Positions 1-9,191 of a stretch of 64,000 bases of DNA are shown one piece after another. The notes under the pieces are model-generated. The model had not been told where the DNA came from. It saw only the letters and a program-made list of their open reading frames with translations, and did not search any database. Numbering within the stretch: the stretch's first letter is position 1; each line of letters opens with the position of its first letter. Position numbers and translations under genes: made by a program. Source of the DNA: Gracilimonas mengyeensis (GTDB taxonomy: Bacteria; Bacteroidota; Rhodothermia; Balneolales; Balneolaceae); contig NZ_FXTP01000002.1 of assembly GCF_900182705.1 (NCBI RefSeq), positions 248,001 through 312,000 on the forward strand, written 5' to 3'.

Positions 1-2561
1 TTGCCGACGACGCCCAACTGATCAGTAAGGAACTGGGCATCACCCTTACCAAACGAAATAACGGGGGCGACCAAACCCCGCTGGCCGGATTTCCCTACCA
101 CGCGCTGGATAATTACCTCCCCAAGCTGGTTAAAAAAGGGCACAAAGTAGCGGTTTGCGATCAAACCGAAGATCCCGAAGAAGCCAAGAAAGCCGGCCGT
201 AAAATTGTGAAACGTGAGGTGACGGAAATCACCACACCCGGCGTGACGATGTCTGAAAAGCTGCTGGATCATAAACGTAATAATTACATTGCTTCCCTGC
301 ATTGGGAGGGCAATACGGTTGGAGTAGCTTTTTCGGATATTTCGACCGGGGAATTTGCGCTGAGTCATGTGCATGAGGATAACCTGGACAGCCTGCTGGC
401 GGCCATTCAGCCTTCGGAAATTTTGGTTCAGCAGAAAAAGAAAAACAAGCTGGATGAGTCGCTGACCCATCACAATATCTCTTACATCGAGGATTGGGTG
501 TACGATGGTGATTACGGATATAATCTGCTCACCGATCATTTTGAAACGCATTCCCTGAAAGGATTTGGAGTGGAAGAGCTGGAGGTGGCTCACGTGGCAG
601 CCGGTTCGCTGATGCATTACATGCAGGCGACGCAAAAAGCGTATTTGCGTCACCTGCGGCGCTTGTATGCTTATGAAAGCAATGAGTATATGAGCCTGGA
701 TGCCTCCACCAAGCGCAACCTGGAGTTGGCGGCCAGCATTCAGGAAGGTGGGACGGAAGGTACCCTGATTTCAATCCTGGATGATACTTGCACGGCTATG
801 GGAGGACGTCTGCTCCGCCGCTGGGTGATGCGCCCCCTGAAGCGACTCAAGCCAATACAGCAGCGACTGGATGCGGTGGAGAAACTATACGACGCCAACG
901 ATATTCGGACGACCCTTCGGGATGAACTGGAGCAAATCGGCGATATGGAGCGGTTGATATCCCGCATTTGTGTGGGGCGAACGAACGCCCGGGATGTGGT
1001 TCAGCTAAAATTGTCGCTGGCACAGATTCCAAGGCTGAAAAGCCAGATTTCTTCTATAGATGATCCGCTGCTACAGGATATTTTGAAACGACTGAAACTG
1101 CTGATTGAAGTACAGGAACGTATAAATTCTGCGCTGCAGGATGATCCGCCGGCCAGTGTTCGCGACGGCGGTATGATTGAAGAAGGTTTTAACGACGAGT
1201 TGGATGAACTGCGTGATGTGGCCAAAAACGGTAAGAAATACATCGCCCAGATCAAAGATGAGCTGGCGCAGGAACACAATATCCCTTCGCTGAAAATCGG
1301 CTATAACAAGGTGTTTGGCTACTACATTGAAGTGACCAACACGCACAAAGATAAAGTTCCAGAAAGCTTCATCCGTAAGCAGACGCTGGTGAATTCCGAG
1401 CGGTACATCACCCCGGAATTGAAGGAGGTGGAAGAGAAGGTGCTGTCGGCAGAGGAGCGGAGTAAAACGCTGGAATATGAGCTGTTTGAAGAACTTCGAC
1501 TGTATGTGGCTGAGTTTGCCGAGGAGATTCAGCAGGTATCTCAGGCTATCGCTGAGTTGGATTGCCTGCAGGGCTTTGCCGAAGTGGCTTTCCGAAACAA
1601 TTACGCCAAGCCGGAAGTGGGCGATCATGAAGAAGTGGATATCAAAAAAGGACGACACCCGGTGGTGGAGAAATCGCTGCCTATGGGCGAGCCGTTTATT
1701 CCCAACGACATCAAGCTGAATAACGAAGATCAACAGATTCTGATTATTACCGGTCCCAATATGGCGGGTAAGAGTATCATCCTGCGCCAAACGGGACTGA
1801 TTGTGCTGTTGGCCCAAATCGGTAGTTTTGTGCCGGCTAAATCGGCAAATATTGGATTGGTGGATAAGATTTTTACCCGCGTGGGCGCTTCGGATAACCT
1901 GGCGGCCGGCGAAAGTACCTTTTTGGTGGAGATGAACGAAGCCGCCAACATCCTGAACAACGCTACTCCGCGTTCTTTGATTTTACTGGATGAAGTGGGG
2001 CGTGGAACCAGCACTTTTGACGGCTTGAGTATCGCTTGGTCGCTGGCGGAATACCTGCATAATCATGCTCCTGTAGCGGCCAAGACCTTATTTGCCACCC
2101 ACTATCACGAGCTGAATGAGTTGGAGCAGATGTATGATCGTGTCAGGAATTTCAACGTTCAGGTGAAAGAGCACGATGGCAAGGTGGTGTTTATGCGGAA
2201 GCTGGTGGCCGGTGGAACCGATCACAGTTACGGGATTCAGGTGGCGGATATGGCCGGATTGCCGCAAGTGGTGATTGAGCGCGCCAAGGAAATCCTCAAG
2301 AACCTGGAAAGCCATAGCCTCGACATTACCAATAAAAACGGAGAGATTGAAAAAGAGGCTTCCTCCAAGAAAGCGGCGTCTAAGAACCTATCCGAAAAAG
2401 TAGAGAAGCAGCCGGAAACCAGCCAGATGTCTATGTTCCAGACGCACGTAGATCCCCGCATTGAAACCGTGCTAAACAAGCTGGAAGCTACCGATCCAAA
2501 CCGGATGACGCCCATTGAAGCGCTGATGTTGGTCTCAGAATTGAAGCGGTTGACAGAGTAG
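1..2561 (+). CDS. mutS: DNA mismatch repair protein MutS (5' end outside window)
   Basis: MutS recognises base mismatches and small loops in newly replicated DNA and recruits MutL using ATP. The reading frame is open from base 3, so the start codon lies upstream of the window; 852 codons are visible. The visible N-terminus belongs to the mismatch-binding domain I (motif GDQTPLAGFPYH near bases 78-115). The ATPase domain has Walker A GPNMAGKS near base 1752, the LILLDEVGRGTSTFDG Walker B/signature region near 1975-2025 and ATHYHEL near 2090. The C-terminus has a lysine/serine-rich linker and a MutS C-terminal dimer region. The GTG at 207 is internal and is not the start. No oddities are seen apart from the window truncation. 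The identification is secure. Confidence 0.97.
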   Translation, partial: ADDAQLISKELGITLTKRNNGGDQTPLAGFPYHALDNYLPKLVKKGHKVAVCDQTEDPEEAKKAGRKIVKREVTEITTPGVTMSEKLLDHKRNNYIASLHWEGNTVGVAFSDISTGEFALSHVHEDNLDSLLAAIQPSEILVQQKKKNKLDESLTHHNISYIEDWVYDGDYGYNLLTDHFETHSLKGFGVEELEVAHVAAGSLMHYMQATQKAYLRHLRRLYAYESNEYMSLDASTKRNLELAASIQEGGTEGTLISILDDTCTAMGGRLLRRWVMRPLKRLKPIQQRLDAVEKLYDANDIRTTLRDELEQIGDMERLISRICVGRTNARDVVQLKLSLAQIPRLKSQISSIDDPLLQDILKRLKLLIEVQERINSALQDDPPASVRDGGMIEEGFNDELDELRDVAKNGKKYIAQIKDELAQEHNIPSLKIGYNKVFGYYIEVTNTHKDKVPESFIRKQTLVNSERYITPELKEVEEKVLSAEERSKTLEYELFEELRLYVAEFAEEIQQVSQAIAELDCLQGFAEVAFRNNYAKPEVGDHEEVDIKKGRHPVVEKSLPMGEPFIPNDIKLNNEDQQILIITGPNMAGKSIILRQTGLIVLLAQIGSFVPAKSANIGLVDKIFTRVGASDNLAAGESTFLVEMNEAANILNNATPRSLILLDEVGRGTSTFDGLSIAWSLAEYLHNHAPVAAKTLFATHYHELNELEQMYDRVRNFNVQVKEHDGKVVFMRKLVAGGTDHSYGIQVADMAGLPQVVIERAKEILKNLESHSLDITNKNGEIEKEASSKKAASKNLSEKVEKQPETSQMSMFQTHVDPRIETVLNKLEATDPNRMTPIEALMLVSELKRLTE

Positions 2562-2564
2562 TGA

Positions 2565-2636
2565 AATTTTAAATTTTGAATGTTGAATTTTGAATTATAA
2601 TCCTATTCAAAATTCAACATTCAGTATTCAACATTC
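2565..2636. repeat. AT-rich hairpin-forming intergenic repeat (GAATGTTGAATTTTGAATT family)
   Basis: Imperfect palindrome between mutS and the helicase gene. The left arm has words of the type gaatgttgaattttgaatt and the right arm the complement aaaattcaacattcag. Similar text recurs at 58282-58372 and 60826-60865, and in weaker form near 30020-30065. No T-run follows, so a simple terminator is less likely. Confidence 0.6.
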
Positions 2637-2638
2637 CC

Positions 2639-4564
2639 TTGATAAAGAAAGTATTAAAACAGGCTGTAGAGGCCATTGAAAAAGAGATTTTGGCCGTTCG
2701 GGAGACCCCTTCAACGGATGTGCTGTTCAACGGCGAGCTGGAAAAGATTTCGGGCGAGTTTATCTACACCTTTGAAACACAGAACAAGGGACTCCGTTTT
2801 GCCGAGGAAATCAAGGCGAAGATTGACGATAAGGAATACACCGTACACCCGGTAGAATTCAAGGAGAAAAAAGTGCGGCTGGAATTTCCCAAGAATGTGG
2901 GCAATAAAATCGGGGAGGTATTCCTGGAGTGGGAGAATGATTATGTGCTGAAAAAGATGGAGGAGCATCTGCTGAAGTTGCAGGAAAAAGCGGATGATAT
3001 TCCTCAGCTTAAAGCCCTGCTGCAGCCCGATAAATATTTCAAGGAGCGGTCCGAATCACCCCAGGTAAAAACCGATGAATGGCGCAATGAAGCACAAACC
3101 GAAGCCATCGAGAAATCCCTGAAAAACAACATACTGTATGTATGGGGGCCGCCGGGAACCGGAAAGACGGCTACGCTGGGTTACATCATCGCGAACCATT
3201 TGCGCCAGAATAAACGCGTGCTGTTTGTATCGAATACCAACCGCGCGGTTGATGTAGGATTGCTAAGTGCCATGGATGCGCTATATGAAGTAGCTCCGGA
3301 TTTCGATCTACAGAAAACCACCAGATTTGGAGAGGCCGCGCTGGATGATCCGCGATTGGAAGACATTCTGTTTGAGCACCAGGTAAAAACCAAGCTGGAC
3401 AGCCGGAAGTCAGATGCCGTTTCGCTGTCGAATTTGTTGGCCAATTATGAGAGCCTGCAGGAGAAGGTGGACGACATGATGCGTAATGGCGAAGAAATTC
3501 CGCAGAAGCTGGAAATGGAAACGCAGATGGCTGGTAACAAAGTCGATGAATATGGCGGTCCGCGCGAGCTGGAGGAGAAGGTAGAAAAGCTGATGAGCGT
3601 GAATGAGCGCAGTGAGCTCAAGAAGAAACAGCTGGTGGCCACCACACTTGCTAAAGTGTGTACTTCCGAGCTGTTCTATCATCTCAGTTACGATGCCGTA
3701 GTAGTGGATGAGGGGTCGATGGCGGGCATCCCTTACATGTTGCTGATGGCGGCCAAGAGCAAAAATCATTTGGTGGTAGCCGGCGATCCGATGCAGCTGC
3801 CGCCCATAGCCATCACCAATCATCCCAAATCGCGGGAGTTTTTGGAGCACGATATTTTTACCTATGTCTCCAAATCGGAAAGCACCGAAGATCTATTCAA
3901 CTGGCACGATTTTAACCCGGAGTTTACCTGCTTTTTTGATGTGCAGTACCGTATGAAAGACGATCTGGCCGGGGTGATTAGCTCGGTGTTTTATGAAGGG
4001 CGGTTGAAATCAGGCAAGCCGGCCGATGGGCGTCAGTTAGAGTCGGGTAATGCGGCTTCTGTAGCGCTCATTGATACCGCCAAGTACAATCCAGCTCTGG
4101 AGCAAGAAACCGGTGAGCGGGGCTTTAAGCCCATCAACGAAGTGCACCACCGGCTGATTGAGGAAAGCGTGAAGCGTCTCACTAAAAATCATGCCCCGGA
4201 TGACATTGGTATCATTGTGCCGTTCCGCAACAGCGTGTATAAAGTGCGCAGTCATCTGTGGAAAAAAGGTTTTGCCGATATTGAAGTGGGCACCATTCAC
4301 ACCTTCCAGGGACGGGAAAAACCGGTCATTATTTTTGACACGGTGATGAGCGGCGAGTGGCAAAGCGGGGGCAAGCGTCACTATTCGGTGCGTCCCTTTG
4401 ATGAAGATAAAAATGGTCTCAGCGTTCCCCGATTGCTGAATGTAGCTTTTTCCCGAAGCAAGGAATTACTGGTGATCATCGCTGATATGGAACACATCGG
4501 GAAAGTATATGGCAGCAAGTTTTTGGGGAGATTGCTGGGTTCGGTGAAGGAGATATCGCTGTGA
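2639..4564 (+). CDS. Superfamily 1 (UPF1/DNA2-like) DNA/RNA helicase
   Basis: A 641-residue ATP-dependent helicase of the UPF1/DNA2/SMUBP2-like SF1 group. Visible motifs in order: Walker A GPPGTGKT near residue 169, Walker B variant VVVDEGS near 355, motif III GDPMQLPP near 382, motif IV QYRM near 435, motif V TIHTFQGREK near 553 and motif VI NVAFSRSK near 600. The N-terminal 150 residues are charged and resemble the beta-barrel and stalk region of SMUBP2-type proteins. The start is TTG at 2639; no upstream in-frame ATG fits better. It follows mutS on the same strand after a hairpin repeat, so co-transcription is possible. The substrate cannot be told from sequence. Confidence 0.85.
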   Translation: MIKKVLKQAVEAIEKEILAVRETPSTDVLFNGELEKISGEFIYTFETQNKGLRFAEEIKAKIDDKEYTVHPVEFKEKKVRLEFPKNVGNKIGEVFLEWENDYVLKKMEEHLLKLQEKADDIPQLKALLQPDKYFKERSESPQVKTDEWRNEAQTEAIEKSLKNNILYVWGPPGTGKTATLGYIIANHLRQNKRVLFVSNTNRAVDVGLLSAMDALYEVAPDFDLQKTTRFGEAALDDPRLEDILFEHQVKTKLDSRKSDAVSLSNLLANYESLQEKVDDMMRNGEEIPQKLEMETQMAGNKVDEYGGPRELEEKVEKLMSVNERSELKKKQLVATTLAKVCTSELFYHLSYDAVVVDEGSMAGIPYMLLMAAKSKNHLVVAGDPMQLPPIAITNHPKSREFLEHDIFTYVSKSESTEDLFNWHDFNPEFTCFFDVQYRMKDDLAGVISSVFYEGRLKSGKPADGRQLESGNAASVALIDTAKYNPALEQETGERGFKPINEVHHRLIEESVKRLTKNHAPDDIGIIVPFRNSVYKVRSHLWKKGFADIEVGTIHTFQGREKPVIIFDTVMSGEWQSGGKRHYSVRPFDEDKNGLSVPRLLNVAFSRSKELLVIIADMEHIGKVYGSKFLGRLLGSVKEISL

Positions 4565-4589
4565 CATTTTGCAGTGACCAGTGAGCAAT

Positions 4590-4700
4590 ATAATTACAAA
4601 TTTTAGATTACAAATTGAAGATTAAAGATTGAAAGATTATTTGTATCACATGCTGAATCTTCCATAGCAAAGCGTTTTAATCTTTAATCTTCAATTAAAA
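4590..4700. repeat. AT-rich intergenic repeat (GAAGATTAAAGATTGAA family)
   Basis: Degenerate inverted repeat: the left part reads attgaagattaaagattg and the right part has aatctttaatcttcaatt words. Relatives lie at 6995-7095 (both arms) and 21490-21520 (one arm). The remaining bases to 4800 show no convincing gene; a 52-codon frame at 4705-4863 runs across the tRNA promoter. Confidence 0.55.
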
Positions 4701-4803
4701 AAAGATGTCCAACCACATAAACTATCGGAATGACAAGTATACAGGGATTAAAAGCAACATCTGGCAGGGCGGAAAAATTAAAGTGAGAATTTTTAAAAAA
4801 AAG

Positions 4804-4835
4804 TTGAATAGTATCCTTCATCGCCCTTATATTTG
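4804..4835 (+). promoter_or_regulatory. Bacteroidota-type promoter for tRNA-Gly
   Basis: TTG at 4804-4806 and TATATTTG (TAnnTTTG -7 consensus) at 4828-4835 are separated by 21 bases. This is the spacing known for the principal sigma factor of Bacteroidota. The tRNA begins 35 bases downstream. Confidence 0.6.
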
Positions 4836-4870
4836 TTGCCCTTTCAAAAGGGAAATTTATTGATACTTAA

Positions 4871-4942
4871 GCGGGAATAGCTCAGTGGTAGAGCACAACC
4901 TTGCCAAGGTTGGGGTCGCGAGTTCGAATCTCGTTTCCCGCT
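4871..4942 (+). tRNA. tRNA-Gly (anticodon GCC)
   Basis: A 72-base cloverleaf. The acceptor stem GCGGGAA pairs with TTCCCGC and the discriminator is T. The D arm is GCTC/GAGC, the anticodon stem CAACC/GGTTG with loop TTGCCAA gives anticodon GCC at 4903-4905, and the T arm is GCGAG/CTCGT with loop TTCGAAT. The CCA end is not encoded. It is a single tRNA with its own promoter and terminator. Confidence 0.97.
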
Positions 4943-4945
4943 CAC

Positions 4946-4982
4946 AAAGGACAGTCAGGTAATACTTGGCTGTCCTTTTTTT
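4946..4982 (+). terminator. Rho-independent terminator of tRNA-Gly
   Basis: AAAGGACAG and CTGTCCTTT form a 9-bp stem followed by a run of T, starting four bases after the tRNA. Confidence 0.85.
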
Positions 4983-4987
4983 GTTTA

Positions 4988-5052
4988 GTTAAACCGCAAA
5001 GGCGCAAAGAGCGCTAAGGAAAATCTAAACTTTGCGCCTTTACGGTTAATAA
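4988..5052. repeat. Intergenic inverted repeat (AACCGCAAAGGCGCAAAG family)
   Basis: The left arm accgcaaaggcgcaaag is repeated in inverse as ctttgcgcctttacggt. One-armed relatives occur at 6536-6568 and 27626-27650. The position between the tRNA and a convergent gene suggests an intergenic mobile palindrome or a two-way terminator; the function is unknown. Confidence 0.55.
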
Positions 5053-5061
5053 AACTATTCC

Positions 5062-6384
5062 TTAATCATCCACCGCCTGACGTGCCAGTACTCTGAATTT
5101 CCAGCCGGTTTCATCGCCGGTATCTCCGCGGGTTTGTTTCATGATGATTCCGATGAGTTGTTCATCCGGTTCAGCCCAATATTGAGTGTTAAAATAGCCG
5201 CCCCAGTCGAAGGTGCCCGGGCTGCCGTATTCACCATTTCTAAATCCATCCATGTTGGTGAGGCCAAAAGCCAGTCCGTAGTCGGTAGGTTCTCCTTCCA
5301 GTAAATCTCCTACCTGATTAGCCATTATTAAATTAACCGTGGTTCGACTAAGCAGTCGTACCCCTCCGTATTCTCCGCCATTCAGGTACATTTGTAAAAA
5401 CTTGGCATAATCCTCGGCCGTGCTACTCAATCCCGCGCCGCCTGAAAAAAACGTTTTAGCGCCTTTAATGGGATAGGAGGCATCGTAATATTCCGTGCCG
5501 GTGTAGGGAATCCATTCTCCATCTTCATTTTTTTGCTGCACCTGTACCAGGCGACCTTCTTTTTGTTCAGGCAGGTAAAACCAGGTGTCATCCATTTGAA
5601 GAGGGTTGAAAATATGCTCCCTAAGGTAATCGTCGAAAGGCTGTCCTGATATGACTTCCACGAAGTAACCCAGCACGTCAAGCCCCTCACTGTAGGTAAA
5701 TTTTTCTCCGGGATGATGATGCAGCGGCAGTGCAGCCAGTTTCTTTATGTTTTCTTCTATGGTGATGTTTTCCAGGGTAAACAAATCTACGATGCCCGCT
5801 TTTTGGTAGATCTTGCGCATGCGGGGATCTCCATCAATAATACCATAGCCAATTCCGGAAGTATGCGTAATCAGGTGACGAATGGTGATGGGTTTATTGG
5901 CCGGAATGGTAGTGTAGGTGGAATCTTCTTCATTAAAGGTGTCCAGTACCTGTGCATCCGCAAACTCGGGAATGTATTCGGAGATGGGATCATCCAGCTG
6001 GAATTTACCCTGTTCCCACAGCATCATCACTGCGGTGGAAGTGATGGCTTTAGACTGGGAAGCTATACGAAAAATATCATCCTTTCTGAGCGGCCGTGTT
6101 CTTTCAGCATCCGCAAAGCCAAATGTTTTGTGATAGATGATCTTTCCATCTCTTGCCACCAGTGCTACAATGCCCGGTACCTTATCATCTCTCAGAGCTT
6201 CAATGGCCATAGAGTCGATACGCGCAAGGCGTTCTGCCGACATGCCTGTGCTCCGTGGCGTTCCCTCGGTTAATGGCGGTGTAACCTGTATGGAAGTGGT
6301 TTGAGCAAATGAGAAAGTAACGGAGAGGAAGAGGAGAAGGGCAGTAAAAAGAGAAGATTTCATAGTTAAAAAGATGAGTTTCAT
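5062..6384 (-). CDS. Secreted serine hydrolase, beta-lactamase class C/PBP-like
   Basis: A 440-residue protein of the beta-lactamase/transpeptidase-like fold (PF00144 type). A signal peptide covers about residues 1-28 and ends FSFAQ. The nucleophile motif S-x-x-K is seen as SQSK near residue 113. A Tyr motif (FTYSEG) lies near 230 and a Gly-rich WGGYFNT segment near 395 takes the place of the KTG/HxG box. Family members include D-aminopeptidases, esterases and penicillin-binding-like proteins, so substrate and exact reaction are open. The start at 6384 has a GGA-rich leader; an ATG at 6363 would also give a good signal peptide. It is probably periplasmic. Confidence 0.85.
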   Translation of the reverse strand: MKLIFLTMKSSLFTALLLFLSVTFSFAQTTSIQVTPPLTEGTPRSTGMSAERLARIDSMAIEALRDDKVPGIVALVARDGKIIYHKTFGFADAERTRPLRKDDIFRIASQSKAITSTAVMMLWEQGKFQLDDPISEYIPEFADAQVLDTFNEEDSTYTTIPANKPITIRHLITHTSGIGYGIIDGDPRMRKIYQKAGIVDLFTLENITIEENIKKLAALPLHHHPGEKFTYSEGLDVLGYFVEVISGQPFDDYLREHIFNPLQMDDTWFYLPEQKEGRLVQVQQKNEDGEWIPYTGTEYYDASYPIKGAKTFFSGGAGLSSTAEDYAKFLQMYLNGGEYGGVRLLSRTTVNLIMANQVGDLLEGEPTDYGLAFGLTNMDGFRNGEYGSPGTFDWGGYFNTQYWAEPDEQLIGIIMKQTRGDTGDETGWKFRVLARQAVDD

Positions 6385-6570
6385 TATTCCATATTGACAG
6401 AAAATAATGAACTAAAAGTAGAGGTGGGAATCAATGCACATCCATAGAAAAAACGGGTAGTTGTAGTAGCTGCAAACTTTGTAGGACCGCTGCAGTTAAG
6501 AGACAGATAAAATCTAATTCTATAGCGGTCTGATAAACTTTGCGTCCATCGCGTCTTCGCGGTTAAAAAA

Positions 6571-6987
6571 CTATTCACCAATCAAAGTCACTGTAACCGT
6601 ACGATTACGGGGCTTGTTATCACATTCCAAATGGAAGATTTGCTGCCAGGTACCGTTCTTGAGCCGGCTCTGTTCAAAAGGTACGGTGATGGAAGGTCCC
6701 ATCGTAGTAGCCTGCAAGTGAGAGTGCCCGTTGCCATCATGCCATTGCTTTTCGTGGCCGTATTCGGTGCTGGGTGGAATGTATTTATTAAGCAATTCGG
6801 GGAGATCTTGTTCAAGCCCCGGTTCAAACTCAATGGTGCCGATGGTGGCGGTAGACCCCACGTTAAATACGGTGCATATGCCGGTAGAAAGTTTGGAATC
6901 TTCTATAATCTGACTCACTTGACTTGTGAGATTATGCATGTGCCCGTTACCGGTGGTATCAAGCGGGATGGAATGATGTTCAACCAT
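6571..6987 (-). CDS. YjbQ/UPF0047 family protein (secondary thiamine-phosphate synthase-like)
   Basis: A 138-residue protein of the UPF0047/YjbQ family. The E. coli member has weak thiamine-phosphate synthase activity, but the true role of the family is unsettled. Conserved features are FNVGSTATIGTIEFEPG in the first half, the His-rich WHDGNGHSHLQA segment and GTWQQIFHLECDNKPRNR near the C-terminus. The ATG at 6987 is preferred over a TTG five codons upstream. Upstream lies an AT-rich hairpin repeat, so its promoter is not obvious. Confidence 0.88.
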   Translation of the reverse strand: MVEHHSIPLDTTGNGHMHNLTSQVSQIIEDSKLSTGICTVFNVGSTATIGTIEFEPGLEQDLPELLNKYIPPSTEYGHEKQWHDGNGHSHLQATTMGPSITVPFEQSRLKNGTWQQIFHLECDNKPRNRTVTVTLIGE

Positions 6988-6994
6988 GGTTTTA

Positions 6995-7095
6995 TAATTC
7001 AAAATTTAAAATTGAAGATGGAAGATTAAAGATGGATTGTGTCCAAAATAACCAAGAAATAATCTTTAATTTTTAATCTTGAATCTTAAATTAAA
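6995..7095. repeat. AT-rich intergenic repeat (GAAGATTAAAGATTGAA family)
   Basis: Inverted words attgaagatggaagattaaag and aatctttaatttttaatcttg fill the space between udk and the YjbQ gene. Same vocabulary as 4590-4700. Confidence 0.55.
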
Positions 7096-7096
7096 A

Positions 7097-7720
7097 CTAA
7101 TTGCCTTCCATTTTACCGCGGATGAGGGCGGTGACCATTTCCAGGGCTACTTTGTTTTTTCCTCCTCTTGGGATGATAACATCGGCGTAGCGCTTGCTGG
7201 GTTCTACAAATTCCAGGTGCATGGGGCGTACAAATTTTTGGTATTGGTCGAGTACGCTGTCAACCGATCGCCCCCGTTCCTGAATATCACGCTGCAGGCG
7301 GCGTAAAAGCCGGACGTCGTCATCAGTATCCACGAAAATCTTGACGTCCATGAGATCCAGTAAATCGGGCTCAGAAAAGATGAGAATGCCGTCAATCAGG
7401 ATTACATCGGAGGGGGTAGCTGTGATGGTTTCCTCTTTACGCGTGTGTTGCTCAAAATCGTACACGGGAACTTCTACGGGATATCCTTCCATCAGCGCCT
7501 TAATGTGGCGGATCATCAATTCTGTTTCCAGGGAAGCAGGATGGTCAAAATTTTGGTTTACCCGTTTTTCGAAGGGGAGGTGTCCCAGTTCGCGATAGTA
7601 AGAGTCGTGTTCAATGCGAAGGATGTTATCACTGGAAAATTCTTTACAGAGGTAATTTACAACGGTGGTTTTACCAGAGCCGCTTCCGCCGGCAACTCCG
7701 ATAACTAATGGGTTAGACAT
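7097..7720 (-). CDS. udk: Uridine kinase
   Basis: Phosphorylates uridine and cytidine to UMP and CMP in pyrimidine salvage. The 207-residue length matches the family. The P-loop GGSGSGKTT is at residues 11-19, followed by the substrate-binding HDSYYRELGHLP region near 40 and NFDHPASLETE near 58. VILIDGILIFSEPDL (near 105) carries the Walker B region, and the lid has RRLQRDIQERGRS near 140. It lies 9 bases downstream of the amidase gene on the same strand, so the two are probably co-transcribed. Confidence 0.95.
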   Translation of the reverse strand: MSNPLVIGVAGGSGSGKTTVVNYLCKEFSSDNILRIEHDSYYRELGHLPFEKRVNQNFDHPASLETELMIRHIKALMEGYPVEVPVYDFEQHTRKEETITATPSDVILIDGILIFSEPDLLDLMDVKIFVDTDDDVRLLRRLQRDIQERGRSVDSVLDQYQKFVRPMHLEFVEPSKRYADVIIPRGGKNKVALEMVTALIRGKMEGN

Positions 7721-7729
7721 GCAGGGTAG

Positions 7730-8983
7730 TTATTTAGCAGGCTTATTGTAGGCCTGTTTTTCTTCGTATTCTACTTTATAATTTCGGATGGCCCTGAAAA
7801 GAGCCGAGGCCATAATGCTTTGGCCGTAGTCGCTGGTTAAAAAGCGTTGTTCGGCAGGATTACTGATGAATCCAAGTTCTACCAATACAGCTGGCATGGA
7901 AGCTTCAAAAAGCACCTGGAATCCGGCTTGTTTTACGCCACGGGATTTGCGCTGGGCCCGGTTTTTGAACTGGTCTTCAATCATGTAAGCAATTTTCTCG
8001 CTGGTGGCAATGTAGCCGCTGTGGGCCAGCTCGTATACCAAAAGATCTTCTTCGGTCAGCTCTTCATCCACTTCATTTTTAAACACACTGTTCTCTCTTT
8101 TCATCACCTCAAAAGAAGCATCACTTTTGTGGAGTCCTAAAAAATACACTTCCGAGCCGTGTACCCGTGGATTGGAAAAAGCGTTGCAGTGGATAGACAC
8201 ATATAAATCACCCTCGGCGAGATTGGCAAAGTGCCCTAATTCGGCCAGCCCCAGGTAGCTGTCATCATCGCGGGTATACACTACTTCTACATCAGGCAGG
8301 TGTTCTTCAATATAAGCGCCCAGTTTTTTTGCTACGGCCAAAGTGATGTGCTTCTCTTTCACTCCTTTGTAACCAATAGATCCCGGGTCCCAGCCACCAT
8401 GACCGGGATCAATCACTACTTTATCAAAACGGAGTTTATCTTTTACATTGTTGTAGCCTTCGCTGTAAGGACTTCCCGTGTTGGATGATGATGGTGGCGG
8501 TGATACTTCAAGGGCATCGTCGGCAATCTCTTCGTACCAGTTTCGTGCTAAAAATTGATGGGAATAGCGTTCTACTTCCTGCTGAGGCGTTTCGGTAAGA
8601 GCCACCAGCACATCTTTTTTATTTTGATCGAGATAGGCGTTGGCTTTAAAGTAATCATCTTGGTTCAGGTAGATGTCCACACCATAGCCGTAGCCGAGAT
8701 CATACAGCCGTACATCCTTCAGTACCTGGCTTTGATCGGGCATTGAAATACCGGTGGTATCCATGTCATCTTTATACAACACCATTTGGATGAGATCAGG
8801 CGCTGGTTGCAACACATCAAAAGAATCTACCGGTGCACTCAGGTGATAGCGCACTACGTATCCTTTTCCGTCACTGCGTGCTGCGTTAGATATTCGTTCC
8901 AGCTGAGACTGCGCAACGGCATTAGAAACGAAGAAAAGACAGAACAGTACAGGTAGAAATCTGAGCACAAAATGATTGCGCAT
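7730..8983 (-). CDS. N-acetylmuramoyl-L-alanine amidase (AmiC type, Amidase_3)
   Basis: A periplasmic zinc amidase that cleaves the amide bond between N-acetylmuramic acid and the peptide stem of peptidoglycan, normally for daughter-cell separation. The start at 8983 gives a clean signal peptide (MRNHFVLRFLPVLFCLFF...AVAQ); an upstream ATG at 9016 adds 11 residues and is less likely. An AMIN-like beta domain covers about residues 25-140. The catalytic domain from about 185 has the zinc ligands in DPGHGG, the Glu of GVKEKHI, the His of VSIHCNA and the catalytic Glu of VLVELGFISN. Downstream is udk. Confidence 0.92.
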   Translation of the reverse strand: MRNHFVLRFLPVLFCLFFVSNAVAQSQLERISNAARSDGKGYVVRYHLSAPVDSFDVLQPAPDLIQMVLYKDDMDTTGISMPDQSQVLKDVRLYDLGYGYGVDIYLNQDDYFKANAYLDQNKKDVLVALTETPQQEVERYSHQFLARNWYEEIADDALEVSPPPSSSNTGSPYSEGYNNVKDKLRFDKVVIDPGHGGWDPGSIGYKGVKEKHITLAVAKKLGAYIEEHLPDVEVVYTRDDDSYLGLAELGHFANLAEGDLYVSIHCNAFSNPRVHGSEVYFLGLHKSDASFEVMKRENSVFKNEVDEELTEEDLLVYELAHSGYIATSEKIAYMIEDQFKNRAQRKSRGVKQAGFQVLFEASMPAVLVELGFISNPAEQRFLTSDYGQSIMASALFRAIRNYKVEYEEKQAYNKPAK

Positions 8984-9191
8984 GATGAGACCTTTATGAT
9001 ATTTTCTGAAAGTCATTTGCCTAAGTAGATGATGCTCTTAATGTAAGATATTATCCTTCCCATTGAAAGAGTCCCCAAAAAACGATAATGTGCCCGCAAT
9101 GTTTTTTAGAATCATGGTTTTATTCAAAAAATGATTGATGTTGGTAGCGATAGACGAGATTTTCCTGCAGCCCTAAATTAAGATTCAACAC

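Noticed and set aside
1071-1817. 248-codon open frame on the minus strand inside mutS
   Set aside because: Lies opposite conserved MutS core motifs and is His/Phe/Leu-rich shadow text without ribosome site or domain.
4705-4863. 52-codon frame before tRNA-Gly
   Set aside because: Crosses the tRNA promoter, ends in low-complexity Lys/Cys text and has no domain.
5713-6273. 186-codon plus-strand frame opposite the serine hydrolase
   Set aside because: The minus-strand protein has signal peptide and S-x-x-K motif; the plus frame has neither domain nor start signal.
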